From the NCBI GenBank assembly GCA_963691835.1, contig OY829383.1, positions 682,001 to 746,000 of the forward strand: a stretch of 64,000 nt of DNA, given 5' to 3'. This DNA comes from G963691835 sp963691835. Its GTDB lineage: Bacteria > Pseudomonadota > Alphaproteobacteria > Thalassobaculales > Thalassobaculaceae. This document shows, piece after piece, positions 25,898 through 34,927 of this stretch (positions are counted from its first letter, which is position 1; the number at the start of each line of letters is the position of its first letter). The notes under the pieces are model-generated. The model worked only from the letters and a program-made list of their open reading frames with translations. It did not search any database and had not been told where the DNA came from. Made by a program: the position numbers and the translations under genes.

Positions 25898-27676
25898 ATG
25901 CACCGCTATCGCTCCCATACCTGCGACGCCATTCGCTCCTCCGACGTCGGATCCGTGGTCCGCCTGTCCGGCTGGATTCACCGACGCCGCGATCACGGCG
26001 GATTGGTCTTTATCGATCTCCGGGACCACTACGGCGTCACCCAATGCGTCGTGGATATCGAGGACGCGACCTTCCAGGAGGTCGAAAAGGCCAGAGTCGA
26101 GAGCGTGGTGACCGTGACCGGCCGCGTTGTCGCCCGGACCGAAGATACGGTGAACCCGCGCCTACCGACAGGCGAGGTCGAAGTCCGCATCGACTCTTTC
26201 GAAGTTCAGTCATTCGCCGAAGTGCTGCCGCTGCAAGTAAATGCCGAGGAGGACTCAGGCGAAGAGACACGGCTGCGGTACCGGTTCCTGGATCTTCGGC
26301 GGGAGCGCATTCACCAGAACATCATGCTCCGCAGCAAGGTGATCTCGTCGATCCGCCGCCGCATGATCGAGCAGGGCTTCAACGAGTTCCAGACGCCAAT
26401 CCTGACCGCCTCCTCCCCGGAAGGTGCGCGCGACTTCCTGGTTCCCTCGCGTCTGCATCCGGGCAAGTTCTATGCGCTGCCGCAAGCCCCGCAGCAGTTC
26501 AAGCAGCTGATCATGATGTCCGGCTTCGACCGGTATTTTCAGATCGCCCCCTGCTTCCGGGACGAGGACAGCCGCGCCGACCGCTCACCCGGTGAGTTCT
26601 ATCAGCTCGACCTGGAGATGAGCTTCGTCGAGCAAGAGGACGTTTTCTCGGCGGTTGAGCCGGTGATGGCCGGCGTGTTCGAGGAGTTCAGCGACTGGTC
26701 GGTGACCAGCCCCTTCCCTCGCATCCCCTATCGCGAGGCGATGCTTAAATTCGGCTCCGACAAACCGGATCTTCGCATTCCGATCGAGATCTCCGACGCA
26801 AGCGAGATCTTCCGGGACAGCGGCTTCGGGATCTTCAAGAAGATCATCGAAGGCGGCGGGGTCGTCCGTGCCATTCCCGGCCCGAAATGCGGCAGCCGTG
26901 CGATCTGCGATCGGATGAACGGGTGGGCGCAGGAACAGGGCGCGCCCGGCATGGGCTACATCATCCTCGGCGACGGTGAAGGCCGTGGCCCGCTTGCCAA
27001 CAACATCGGTCCCGAGAAGGTTGCCGCCCTGAAAGAGCTGACCGGCATGGGAGACGGGGACGCGATCTTCTTCTCCGCCGGCAAGCCGGGCGACGCCGCC
27101 AAGCTCGCGGGTCAGGCGCGTCTCAAGCTCGGCGCCGACCTCGACATCGTGGAGAAGAACGTCTTCCGGTTCTGCTGGATCGTAGATTTCCCGATGTATG
27201 AGCTGGACGAGGCAACCGGCAAGATCGAGTTCTCGCACAACCCCTTCTCGATGCCGCAAGGCGGACTCGAGGCGCTGGAAACCCAGGAACCGCTGGATAT
27301 CCTCGCCTACCAGTACGATGTGGTCTGCAACGGTGTGGAGTTGTCCTCCGGCGCCATCCGGAACCATCTGCCCGACGTCATGATCAAGGCGTTCGAGATC
27401 GCCGGATACTCAAAGGACGAGGTCGAGTCCGAGTTCAGCGGCATGCTGAACGCCTTCCGGTATGGCGCCCCGCCCCATGGCGGCATCGCCCCGGGCATCG
27501 ACCGGATCGTGATGCTGATCGCGGACGAGCCGAACATCCGGGAAGTCATCCTGTTCCCAATGAACCAACGGGCGGAAGACCTGATGATGGGCGCCCCCAG
27601 CGAGGTTCGGCCGGAGCAGCTTAAGGAGCTTCACATTCGGGCGCACACCCCGCCTCAAGTGAAGCCGCAGGGCTAA
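25898..27676 (+). CDS. aspS: Aspartyl-tRNA synthetase
   Basis: 592 residues from ATG 25898 (MHRYRSHTC), the expected length of bacterial AspRS. Order: OB-fold anticodon-binding domain with LSGWIHRRRDHGG, class II catalytic core with motif 2 (FRDEDSRADR) and motif 3 (GIAPGIDRI), and the inserted GAD domain around 300-420. It charges tRNA-Asp and, in bacteria lacking AsnRS, also tRNA-Asn; which applies here is not visible. The RSPGEFYQLD version of motif 2 is the alphaproteobacterial form. An upstream in-frame start at 25841 lacks support. A MarR gene follows after 12 bases. Confidence 0.97.
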   Translation: MHRYRSHTCDAIRSSDVGSVVRLSGWIHRRRDHGGLVFIDLRDHYGVTQCVVDIEDATFQEVEKARVESVVTVTGRVVARTEDTVNPRLPTGEVEVRIDSFEVQSFAEVLPLQVNAEEDSGEETRLRYRFLDLRRERIHQNIMLRSKVISSIRRRMIEQGFNEFQTPILTASSPEGARDFLVPSRLHPGKFYALPQAPQQFKQLIMMSGFDRYFQIAPCFRDEDSRADRSPGEFYQLDLEMSFVEQEDVFSAVEPVMAGVFEEFSDWSVTSPFPRIPYREAMLKFGSDKPDLRIPIEISDASEIFRDSGFGIFKKIIEGGGVVRAIPGPKCGSRAICDRMNGWAQEQGAPGMGYIILGDGEGRGPLANNIGPEKVAALKELTGMGDGDAIFFSAGKPGDAAKLAGQARLKLGADLDIVEKNVFRFCWIVDFPMYELDEATGKIEFSHNPFSMPQGGLEALETQEPLDILAYQYDVVCNGVELSSGAIRNHLPDVMIKAFEIAGYSKDEVESEFSGMLNAFRYGAPPHGGIAPGIDRIVMLIADEPNIREVILFPMNQRAEDLMMGAPSEVRPEQLKELHIRAHTPPQVKPQG

Positions 27677-27688
27677 CTGGTTCGGCCG

Positions 27689-28120
27689 ATGGCAGAGGAC
27701 AGCGACGACGGGTACGTGCTTGAGGCTCAGGTCGGCCATCTAATGCGCCGGGCCCATCAGCGGCACGTGGCCCTTTTCGCGGAACGGTTCGCCGAGGCGG
27801 ACCTCACACCAACGCAATGGGCGGCTCTGGCCAAGCTGCGGGAACGCGGCACGCTGTCCCAGAACCTGTTGGGCAGACTGACAGCCATGGACCCGGCGAC
27901 CATTCAGGGGGTCGTCCGCCGCCTGGGCGACCGTGGCCTCGTGGAGCGCACCTCCGATCCCACGGACAGGCGGCGCACCGCTCTTGCGCTCTCGGAGGAG
28001 GGGACGGCGCTCGTCGACCGTCTGTTGGAGACGGCTTTCGCCGCGAGTGCTGACACTTTGGCGCCTTTGGACGCCCGCGAGCGCGCCTTGTTTCTGGAGA
28101 TGCTGGCGCGGCTTACCTGA
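27689..28120 (+). CDS. MarR family transcriptional regulator
   Basis: 143 residues, standard size. It has the winged-helix layout: HLMRRAHQRHVALFAERF dimerisation helix, LTPTQWAALAKL, the recognition region MDPATIQGVVRRLGDRGLVERTSDPTDRR (given as MDPATIQGVVRRLGDRG) with the family's DP-x-DRR wing, and a C-terminal dimer helix. MarR proteins are repressors relieved by small phenolic or other ligands. It is placed directly behind aspS and convergent with the TPR-methyltransferase gene (9 bases apart), so its targets are not evident. Confidence 0.93.
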   Translation: MAEDSDDGYVLEAQVGHLMRRAHQRHVALFAERFAEADLTPTQWAALAKLRERGTLSQNLLGRLTAMDPATIQGVVRRLGDRGLVERTSDPTDRRRTALALSEEGTALVDRLLETAFAASADTLAPLDARERALFLEMLARLT

Positions 28121-28129
28121 GCCGCACCG

Positions 28130-30025
28130 TCAGCCGGTTTCAGGTTTTCGGCACCAGAACTGATACATGCCGAGAAAAAGGGCCGGATCGTCAGCCTCCA
28201 TCGCCGCCCAGTTCGAAAGCGACCGCGCCCGGGGATCGTCCGGAAACCGTTGCCGGTAGCGGGCTCTTGGGCCGTCGCTTGGGAACTCAAACCCCAGAAA
28301 CCGCAACCCCAGCCCGTCGATGGACTGTTCGATCTCCTGCAGATCCAGTGTGACTTCCCGGGCATGGAAGAGCAGGTCGCGGCAACCGCTCACTGCGTAG
28401 AAGTCAGCCGTCTTCGTCAGCACACGGGCGGGATGCCCCTCTTCCAAGCGGAAGATCTCCTGCCGGCGGCGCCGAATGGCATCGGCAACAGCCACATCTG
28501 GGCCTTCAGGCGGCGGCGACCGGAAGACAGCGAAAGACTCTCGCGCGGCCCGACTGTAGAGCGCGATCCGGATAAGCCCTCCTGGCTTCAGCAGTCCGAC
28601 AAGGCGCCGCCAACCCAATATGGGCTCATCCATGTGGTGGAGAACGCCTGAGCATTCGATGACGTCGTACCGCTCCGGTCTATCGGCAATCCCGAGGATG
28701 TCCGCATGGGCGAAGCGGATGTTCTGAACCCCCAGCACATCGGCCATCCGTTGGGCATGCGCGAGCGACGACCGGCTGAGATCGATGGCGGTCACATCGG
28801 CACCGTCGATCCGCATCGCGGTCCGAATGGCATGCCGCCCGGTCCCACACCCGGCAACAAGGAGCGCGGGTTCGGACATGTTCAACAGCGCGGTGTCCTC
28901 GCCGGCAAGGACCTCCCCCAGGCGATGCGCAAGCGGGAGCGCCGCCGAGCGGTCGATGCTGCGCCACCGCGGATAGGGGTGAGCCTCATACTGCCGGGAA
29001 ACGGCAACGGAGACTGCATCCCCGATCTCCGTCCAAGAAGGAATTGTGTCTCGAATTGCCGCTTCGGTTGCGGGCTCCTCGATGGCCAAGCTCACCAATT
29101 CGGCCACGGTCCGGTCGCCGTCCGCCGCCGCAGCCAAGAGGTCTTCCGCGCCGGATCCGGACACTGGTTCCGTCATTACCAATATCAGTGCCGCGGCCGG
29201 ATCACCGTGTGCCACTCGATCCCGAACGCGGCGAATGGCGTCCGCAGCGACTGATGTGAGAGGCTGCACGAACTCCGTCAGATGAAACTGCAGGGCGACC
29301 GACGCCAAAGACGGGATGTGACCCAGGACAGGTTCCCCGTCGGCCGCGCGGACCAGCAACCGGTCTCGGGTGTCGACGAGCCACTCCTCAACCACCGTGC
29401 TTGCCACGATGCTCCGCGATAGGACAGCCGCCAAAAGCGGGTCTAGCGGCGTATCGGTGGCCAGCCGCCGCTCTCCTGGCTTCAACGCCTTGCGGATTGC
29501 GGGCAGCGACAACAAGAACCGGACAATGGTCGGTGCCAGCCTCTGGATGTCCACATCCGCCCGGCCCACCAGTGTGATAAGCGACCGACGTGCCGCCGGG
29601 GCCGCGCGGTCGAAGGGATGAGCGATAAGGGCGTCGACGAGGTCCGCGACGACCGCCCCATCATCCGGCAGCAAATCGAGCGCGGTCGCCGCAGCGTCAA
29701 TTGCACGGATTGTGTCGCCAACGTCCCGCGCGGCGCGGGCGAGGTTCCGGAAGGCGGCCCCATAATCCGGACGGGCGGAGATCGCCCGCCGAAACGCCGC
29801 GATCGCCTCACCGGGTCGACCGGCTGCCCGGAGGGCCACACCGAGATTGTTCTCAATTTCCGGCACTCTCGGCGCTGCCTTGGCGCAGGCAGCAAACGCA
29901 TCCGCAGCCTCGACCGCTCTTCCCGCGCGCAGCAACTGGCCCGCCGACGCCAACTGCCCGGCCAGGGCCTGCGGAATCGGCTTCGGCGACGGACGAGCCG
30001 TTGGTTTTGTGGGCCGCCGCGCCAT
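28130..30025 (-). CDS. TPR protein with C-terminal SAM methyltransferase domain
   Basis: 631 residues. A basic, proline-rich start is followed by TPR repeats at about 20-130 (NNLGVALRAAGRPGEAIAAFRRAI), a helical middle region, then the motif RQYEAHPYPRW (344-354), methyltransferase motif I LLVAGCGTGRHAI (about 388-400), AIDLSRSSL and ECSGVLHHMDEP, ending with a helical tail. TPR-methyltransferases of this kind are common in Azospirillum-like alphaproteobacteria and have no settled substrate. The gene abuts the TPR-2OG oxygenase upstream (stop TAG directly followed by ATG), so both are made from one message and likely modify the same target. It shares the QYExxPYP and GVLHH motifs with the enzyme at 18597. 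Confidence 0.87.
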   Translation of the reverse strand: MARRPTKPTARPSPKPIPQALAGQLASAGQLLRAGRAVEAADAFAACAKAAPRVPEIENNLGVALRAAGRPGEAIAAFRRAISARPDYGAAFRNLARAARDVGDTIRAIDAAATALDLLPDDGAVVADLVDALIAHPFDRAAPAARRSLITLVGRADVDIQRLAPTIVRFLLSLPAIRKALKPGERRLATDTPLDPLLAAVLSRSIVASTVVEEWLVDTRDRLLVRAADGEPVLGHIPSLASVALQFHLTEFVQPLTSVAADAIRRVRDRVAHGDPAAALILVMTEPVSGSGAEDLLAAAADGDRTVAELVSLAIEEPATEAAIRDTIPSWTEIGDAVSVAVSRQYEAHPYPRWRSIDRSAALPLAHRLGEVLAGEDTALLNMSEPALLVAGCGTGRHAIRTAMRIDGADVTAIDLSRSSLAHAQRMADVLGVQNIRFAHADILGIADRPERYDVIECSGVLHHMDEPILGWRRLVGLLKPGGLIRIALYSRAARESFAVFRSPPPEGPDVAVADAIRRRRQEIFRLEEGHPARVLTKTADFYAVSGCRDLLFHAREVTLDLQEIEQSIDGLGLRFLGFEFPSDGPRARYRQRFPDDPRARSLSNWAAMEADDPALFLGMYQFWCRKPETG

Positions 30026-31243
30026 CTAAGTCGCTGGATGGAGGTCGAAGGCGATGCTGATCCGCTCCCCACCACCTCGAAAGGGGATCGTCCGGTGCCA
30101 GACATAAGATGGGAACAGCATCAGGAGGCCGGCCTCCGGACAAACGGCTTTCAGCGGCTCATCGCCGTCATAAGGAATACCGTAACCGGGACGATCGAAC
30201 TCCAGCCATCCCTGACGCTCCGTATCATCGGAATGAACACTGTCCGGCACGGCGGCATAGTAGACCCCACTCAACCACCCCACATTGTGGATATGCCCAG
30301 CCTGATGCCCGTCATCCCCCAGAAAGTTACCCCAAACATCCAATGTGTAGCCCTTCGGTATCGACCGGAGATGTGGATGTGCCGCATCGGCAGAAAGACC
30401 AGCGACGTAGGCATCAATCGCGTTGACCAGCATGCTCTCCAAAGCGACGACCGCCGGTGTCCGGGACGTTGTTAGAAACCTCACGACGGCGCCACCTCGG
30501 ATGGCGCGGCGCATCGGGTCAACTTCGCCCGAGAAATAAGGGTGATCCCTCATCTCGGCGATCAGGTCCGCATTGAACGCCGCTAAGCCGGACCACGCAG
30601 GTGGCGGGCTCAACGCCTGCCGCCGCACAAGCGTTCCATGACCGACGATCCGCTCAACCTCGTCCTGACGGCCGAGGGCCTGCAACGCAGATGTCCTGTA
30701 AGCGTGCGCCCGGACATCACCGGGGGCCCGGCTGATGACCTGATCCAGCGCCTCAAGCGCGTCGGCGGGGCGGTGTTGCTTCAGGTAGGTAGCGGCAAGA
30801 TTGGTCCAAGCCACTCTGTCTGAAGGCATCAGACACAAACACTGACGGTAGAGCCGTTCCGCGTCCGAAAGATCCCCACTCAACTGCGCCTGGTTGCCCA
30901 GCAGCAGCACAGTCGCTCCGTGAGCGGGCGTCAACGCCAGGGCCCGATGATAAAACACGCGCGCGCCCGCGCTGTCGCCGGCTACATCCGCGATTTCAGC
31001 CAGAGTGGCGTGGACGGGCGCATAGTCCGGCGCCATCGCCATCGCGCGGGAGAGTGCGGGAAGCCATGCGCGAAGCTGCTCCGGCGGCAGGTTCCGCTTG
31101 AGGTCGATGCGCGCGCGGAGAGTGGTGGCCACCGGGTGATCCGGGACGGCGGACAGAATGCTGTCGTGAATGGCGGCGGCTTCATCGAGCCGGCCGGCAT
31201 TCTGATGCTGAATGGCGAGACGGAGGGCCTGATCGAGTTGCAT
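30026..31243 (-). CDS. TPR protein with C-terminal 2OG-Fe(II) oxygenase domain
   Basis: 405 residues. The N-terminal half (about 1-185) consists of TPR repeats (ALRLAIQHQNAGRLDEAAAIHD, RAWLPALSRAMAMAPDYAPVH and others, ending YLKQHRPADALEALDQVI). The C-terminal 200 residues are the putative 2OG-Fe(II) oxygenase domain (2OG-FeII_Oxy_5 type): HIHNVGWLSGVYYAAVP gives the first His, SYVWHRTIPF the second, and RISIAFDLHP the cosubstrate Arg. It probably hydroxylates a residue or small molecule brought in through the TPR part. The stop codon touches the ATG of the TPR-methyltransferase. The operon start lies about 120 bases from tRNA-Phe on the other strand. Confidence 0.87.
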   Translation of the reverse strand: MQLDQALRLAIQHQNAGRLDEAAAIHDSILSAVPDHPVATTLRARIDLKRNLPPEQLRAWLPALSRAMAMAPDYAPVHATLAEIADVAGDSAGARVFYHRALALTPAHGATVLLLGNQAQLSGDLSDAERLYRQCLCLMPSDRVAWTNLAATYLKQHRPADALEALDQVISRAPGDVRAHAYRTSALQALGRQDEVERIVGHGTLVRRQALSPPPAWSGLAAFNADLIAEMRDHPYFSGEVDPMRRAIRGGAVVRFLTTSRTPAVVALESMLVNAIDAYVAGLSADAAHPHLRSIPKGYTLDVWGNFLGDDGHQAGHIHNVGWLSGVYYAAVPDSVHSDDTERQGWLEFDRPGYGIPYDGDEPLKAVCPEAGLLMLFPSYVWHRTIPFRGGGERISIAFDLHPAT

Positions 31244-31321
31244 CTTAGAGCTGGTTCAGTTCTGATCCATTCGTGCTTACCCCTCCCCATCGACAACGGC
31301 AAGCCGAGTGGTCAGGGAGGC

Positions 31322-31350
31322 TGGACAGCGCCGATCGAGGCGTCTATACA
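31322..31350 (+). promoter_or_regulatory. Sigma-70-type promoter of tRNA-Phe
   Basis: TGGACA (31322-31327) and TATACA (31345-31350) are separated by exactly 17 bases, 16 bases before the tRNA 5' end. This is a good housekeeping promoter and correctly placed for a tRNA precursor. Confidence 0.6.
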
Positions 31351-31366
31351 CTCGCTTCTCTACGGC

Positions 31367-31442
31367 GCCCAGGTAGCTCAGTTGGTAGAGCAGTGGACTG
31401 AAAATCCGCGTGTCGGTGGTTCGAATCCGCCCCTGGGCACCA
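31367..31442 (+). tRNA. tRNA-Phe (anticodon GAA)
   Basis: A 76-nt cloverleaf reads through: acceptor GCCCAGG/CCTGGGC, D-arm GCTC...GAGC with AGTTGGTA loop, anticodon stem GTGGA/TCCGC with loop CTGAAAA (anticodon GAA), variable GTGTC, T-arm GGTGG/CCGCC with TTCGAAT, discriminator A and an encoded CCA. It is the only tRNA in the window. The sequence just behind it becomes AT-rich, and a leftward methyltransferase pair begins further on. Confidence 0.97.
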
Positions 31443-31535
31443 TTCTTCCTCACAGTAAATCTTGTCTTTCAGTCACCCATGAGATTTGCGGGGCAGATTA
31501 TTATTGCGATATATCGTCATCATCCGAGATAAAAA

Positions 31536-32381
31536 CTACACATGTGCAGAGGCAAGCTCGTCGTAATCCAAGAATCTTCTTTTGAATACACCGTCATTAA
31601 ATCTCAGAATCTTCGTTGCGAATTGATCGGCAATTTCGATAGCAATGAATTTTCCTGGGTGATTCTCAATAAATACCTGACTGTAGTAGTCGCGCATTTC
31701 GTGGTGACACATGAACAACCTGTGGCCGCCATTGCTCTCCGATGGCTGATCTCCCTCAACGACCAGAACCGGAATAAGCTTTGTTGGCCGAGGGCCTGTC
31801 TTGGTTAGGTACTGATAAACCCCTTCAACGACACCCGGGTCGACCAGGCTCATGTAGTCGTCGACAACCACTATACCCCGCTCTGCAAGGAGTCTCTCGG
31901 CAATTTGCAGATCCGATAGAACGTCCACCGCCGCGTGTGAGCCATCAATGGATATCATTCGATGCCGGCCGTAGTGATCCTCGCCAATAGTCTTGCCAAA
32001 GGCCTGGGAAGTCATATGCCGGATGGACACGTTCTTGTCAGAACAAAAAGTGGCCATGTTGTCTTCAAACGTGCCGCGGAACTGAACCATTTCCCGTCGG
32101 CCTTCAACGTTGAACTCCATCTCGAAGGTATCAACCGCAACGGCTTGCTGAGCCGCGCTCAATGACTTCACCATCAAAATGAAGGTCTTGCCGTGGTAGA
32201 CGCCTATTTCAAGTACGTCCCCGTCGATCCCGTCTATGATCTGTCGCTCAAGAACGCCCCAGATAGCCAAGGCGGAGGCGCGCTGAAGCCATCCCTGTAT
32301 CCGGTCATTTCCCGTTACAACATGCTGCCTTAGCTCCAGGATTCTTTGGATCTGCTCGCGGGAAAGGTGACGTCGTCTCAT
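31536..32381 (-). CDS. Class I SAM methyltransferase, TylF/Methyltransf_24 type
   Basis: 281 residues. Motif I reads VLEIGVYHGKTFILM, followed by AVDTFE (acidic beta-2 residue), MISIDGSHAAVDVLSDLQ and GIVVVDDYMSLVDPGV, the DG-H and VDD-x pattern typical of TylF, macrocin O-methyltransferase-like and cephalosporin-hydroxylase-like families. Such enzymes methylate sugars or secondary-metabolite hydroxyls and need a metal. Base composition is lower in GC than the surroundings. It is followed upstream (48 bases) by another methyltransferase on the same strand. No sugar-nucleotide genes are nearby, so the substrate is unknown. Confidence 0.78.
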   Translation of the reverse strand: MRRRHLSREQIQRILELRQHVVTGNDRIQGWLQRASALAIWGVLERQIIDGIDGDVLEIGVYHGKTFILMVKSLSAAQQAVAVDTFEMEFNVEGRREMVQFRGTFEDNMATFCSDKNVSIRHMTSQAFGKTIGEDHYGRHRMISIDGSHAAVDVLSDLQIAERLLAERGIVVVDDYMSLVDPGVVEGVYQYLTKTGPRPTKLIPVLVVEGDQPSESNGGHRLFMCHHEMRDYYSQVFIENHPGKFIAIEIADQFATKILRFNDGVFKRRFLDYDELASAHV

Positions 32382-32429
32382 GGTGGTCTCGAAGAGGGAG
32401 GCTGGTCGGATGTGCGGGAGACCGCGGCC

Positions 32430-33008
32430 TCAGAGCATCGCCCGATTGACGAAGAAGAGGCCCCGGTTTCTGACGAACTGCTTCTGCGCCCAACGAACTG
32501 TTCCGTTAAAGCTCAGAACGGAGGCCTCCCGGATCTTCTCAGTGGTCTGGCGATTGAGAGTGAAACCGAACCGGTCGAGGACCTCGATCCAATAGGCCTC
32601 GCTCTGCTCGTTGACGTGTCCCACCCCGCCCCATCCTTCCGGTGCCGCTGTGAAGATCAGGCAGGCACACTTCTGATAATCACGGGCAAAGTTGTCGATG
32701 CAGTCCTCATCCACGTGCTCGGCGAACTCCACACTCCAGCCCAAATCGAACGGGCCGGTGAAGCGGCTGCTTCCGACCCTGTAGTCGACATGGTCGAAGT
32801 AAGGGCTGTCCGGCAACACAGAGCCGTCACCGTCAATTCCGTAAGCGTCGAAGCCGATGGACCGGGCAAAATCCACGTTTGCGCCCGAGCCACAGCCGAT
32901 ATCCAACATTGATTTGAACTTTCCGAGCTTGGCCAGCGCCGGCAGCAACGCGGTATCCACGTTGCACCCGTCCCCATGTTGCCCCGGCGTGTAGGAAAGC
33001 TCACTCAT
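32430..33008 (-). CDS. Class I SAM methyltransferase (Methyltransf_23-like)
   Basis: 192 residues from ATG 33008 (MSELSYTPGQHG); the frame runs on to 33098 but the extra 30 residues are not plausible. Motif I is MLDIGCGSGANVDFA, then GIDGDGSV, and LGWSVEFAEHVDEDCIDNF supplies the post-I/IV region. The family methylates diverse small molecules and is frequent in surface-glycan clusters. It forms a leftward pair with the 31536-32381 gene. Substrate unknown. Confidence 0.82.
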   Translation of the reverse strand: MSELSYTPGQHGDGCNVDTALLPALAKLGKFKSMLDIGCGSGANVDFARSIGFDAYGIDGDGSVLPDSPYFDHVDYRVGSSRFTGPFDLGWSVEFAEHVDEDCIDNFARDYQKCACLIFTAAPEGWGGVGHVNEQSEAYWIEVLDRFGFTLNRQTTEKIREASVLSFNGTVRWAQKQFVRNRGLFFVNRAML

Positions 33009-33106
33009 GGCCCGATACTTCGCTCTATCGGCGCTGCATACAAGCAAACGGCCTAAGTCACCACACAATACGTGCATTCCCAATCCGGCAAGCCACACCG
33101 CTTGTC

Positions 33107-34927
33107 TTAGGAGGCCCGCCCCCCGACCTGACCAACACCGCTCTGGCCCACGTCGGCCAAAGCACCACGACCCGGTCCCGACATTGTTTCGGCATCGAGG
33201 GGATCTCTTTTGGCCATTGGGACAACAGTGGTCGCGTTCAACAGGATGGTGGCGGTCGTGCCGACGCCCACAGTGCTGTCGATGCTCAGCTCGCCTCCCA
33301 TTCTCCGAACCAGGCCGTAGGTTATGGCGAGTCCGAGGCCGATGCCTTGGGCATTTGTTGTGTCGGTTGAATCCAGCAACTCGAACGGCCGGCCCATCAA
33401 GGCAAGGCGGTCCTTCGGAATGCCGCTTCCCTCATCGATCACATCAAGCTTCAGGCGCCCCTGGTCATCAAGCGCGCCTCTGACGATGACGCTCGTCCCG
33501 GGCTCCGAGAACTTGATGGCGTTTGAAAGAAGGTTCAGCAGGCACTGCTGGAGGGCGCGTTTGTCGGCAACGATGTGCGGCGGGCCGCGCGGCAGGAGAA
33601 CCCGCAATCTGAGCCCTCTTTGGAGCGACAAGGATTTCACCATCCGCAAAGCGGCGGACACGCACTCGCGGACACTCAACGGTGCCAGTTCCAGCCGGAC
33701 CCTGTCCTCCTCGATCCTGACAAGATCCAGCAGGTCATTGATCATGTCGAGGAGATGCTGCCCACTGCCGTGTATGTCTTGCACATACTCAATAATTTTC
33801 TCTTTGGAGAGCGACTTTTCCCCGGACATGAGGATGAAGTCCGAGTACCCGATGATCGCGTTAAGCGGGGTACGGAGCTCGTGGCTCATGTTTGCGAGGA
33901 ACTTGGACTTCGCCACGTTCGCTTCGTTCGACCGCTCCAACTGATGGGTCAGCCGGTCCGCCATTTCCGTTTCGCTGCTGACATCCCAGTTCACGCCAAT
34001 GGCTTCAAGCGCCCCGGTGCGGGGATCCTTGGTGAACTGACAAAACGCCTGAATCCAGCGGATGCCACCGTCTCTACTCTTAATCCGGAACCGGCGCTCG
34101 AAGTTGCGGCCCTGTTCCTTCGCCTCCATGAACGCCGCTTCCGCCTCTCCGATATCGTCCTCGTGAATGCAGTCTCGCCAATCCAGGTAGCAGCCTCGAA
34201 AACCGTCCCGGTCGACGGAATAGAGATCAAACATCTGATCGTCCCACTCCAGCCGGTCTGTCGAGAAGTTGTATTGCCAGACGGCGATGCCGGCCGACCC
34301 TCGAGCCAGACTGTTGGTGATCACATCCCGGTCGGCGGACACAAGTCGCTCTCGGTATCGCCTGACCTCCTCAAACACCAATCCCAGCGTCACAACACCA
34401 AAGAGATTGCCCAGAATCAGGATGAACCAAGCCTTCTCAAGAATCAGGAGCCCGACCGCCACACCTCTGTCGATGAAGAAAGCGGGTACCACGGCGACAA
34501 TCGAAACCGCTGCGATGACCACGAAGTCGACAGCCGAGGGATTTCGCCGGAGCTTGCCGAAGATGATGCGGCCGGCCACGACGCCCACGGCCGCATAGAT
34601 CCCAAAGCTGACCATCCCGCCGATGACCGCGGGACCTCCGACAGAAGCGCGCGCCGCCGCGCCGATGACCGCGGTCACGATGGCAGCCAAGGGGCCACCG
34701 AAAAAGCCAGCCAACACCGCCGGGCCGGCCCGTGTGTCGAACGTCGCCCCTTGCGGGATTTCGATGGGGATCTTTACGACGACAACTGTAACCGCACCGA
34801 AAACAACGCCAAGCAGAACCCGGTGCGTCGCGGAACGAAGGCTAATGTCGAGCCGCAGCCCCATAACCAAAAGAATCATCGCCGCCAACGAAAGCACGCC
34901 CGCGTTCGAAAGGGCCTGGACCAGCAT
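33107..34927 (-). CDS. Membrane sensor histidine kinase, 5TMR-LYT/PAS/HisKA/HATPase
   Basis: 606 residues. The N-terminal 190 residues hold about five to six membrane helices with PAVLAGFFGGPLAAIVTAVIG, the 5TM-5TMR_LYT domain of LytS-like sensors. A PAS domain follows at about 205-320 (WQYNFSTDRLEWDD, WRDCIHEDDI), then HisKA with FLANMSHELRTPLN (phospho-His 349) and HATPase with N box LLNLLSNAIKF, G1 DEGSGIPKD and G2 GIGLGLAITYG. No receiver domain is attached and no response regulator gene is near, so it is an orphan kinase. LYT domains respond to membrane state or small ligands. Divergent from the 35210 module over a 282-base control region. Confidence 0.93.
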   Translation of the reverse strand: MLVQALSNAGVLSLAAMILLVMGLRLDISLRSATHRVLLGVVFGAVTVVVVKIPIEIPQGATFDTRAGPAVLAGFFGGPLAAIVTAVIGAAARASVGGPAVIGGMVSFGIYAAVGVVAGRIIFGKLRRNPSAVDFVVIAAVSIVAVVPAFFIDRGVAVGLLILEKAWFILILGNLFGVVTLGLVFEEVRRYRERLVSADRDVITNSLARGSAGIAVWQYNFSTDRLEWDDQMFDLYSVDRDGFRGCYLDWRDCIHEDDIGEAEAAFMEAKEQGRNFERRFRIKSRDGGIRWIQAFCQFTKDPRTGALEAIGVNWDVSSETEMADRLTHQLERSNEANVAKSKFLANMSHELRTPLNAIIGYSDFILMSGEKSLSKEKIIEYVQDIHGSGQHLLDMINDLLDLVRIEEDRVRLELAPLSVRECVSAALRMVKSLSLQRGLRLRVLLPRGPPHIVADKRALQQCLLNLLSNAIKFSEPGTSVIVRGALDDQGRLKLDVIDEGSGIPKDRLALMGRPFELLDSTDTTNAQGIGLGLAITYGLVRRMGGELSIDSTVGVGTTATILLNATTVVPMAKRDPLDAETMSGPGRGALADVGQSGVGQVGGRAS

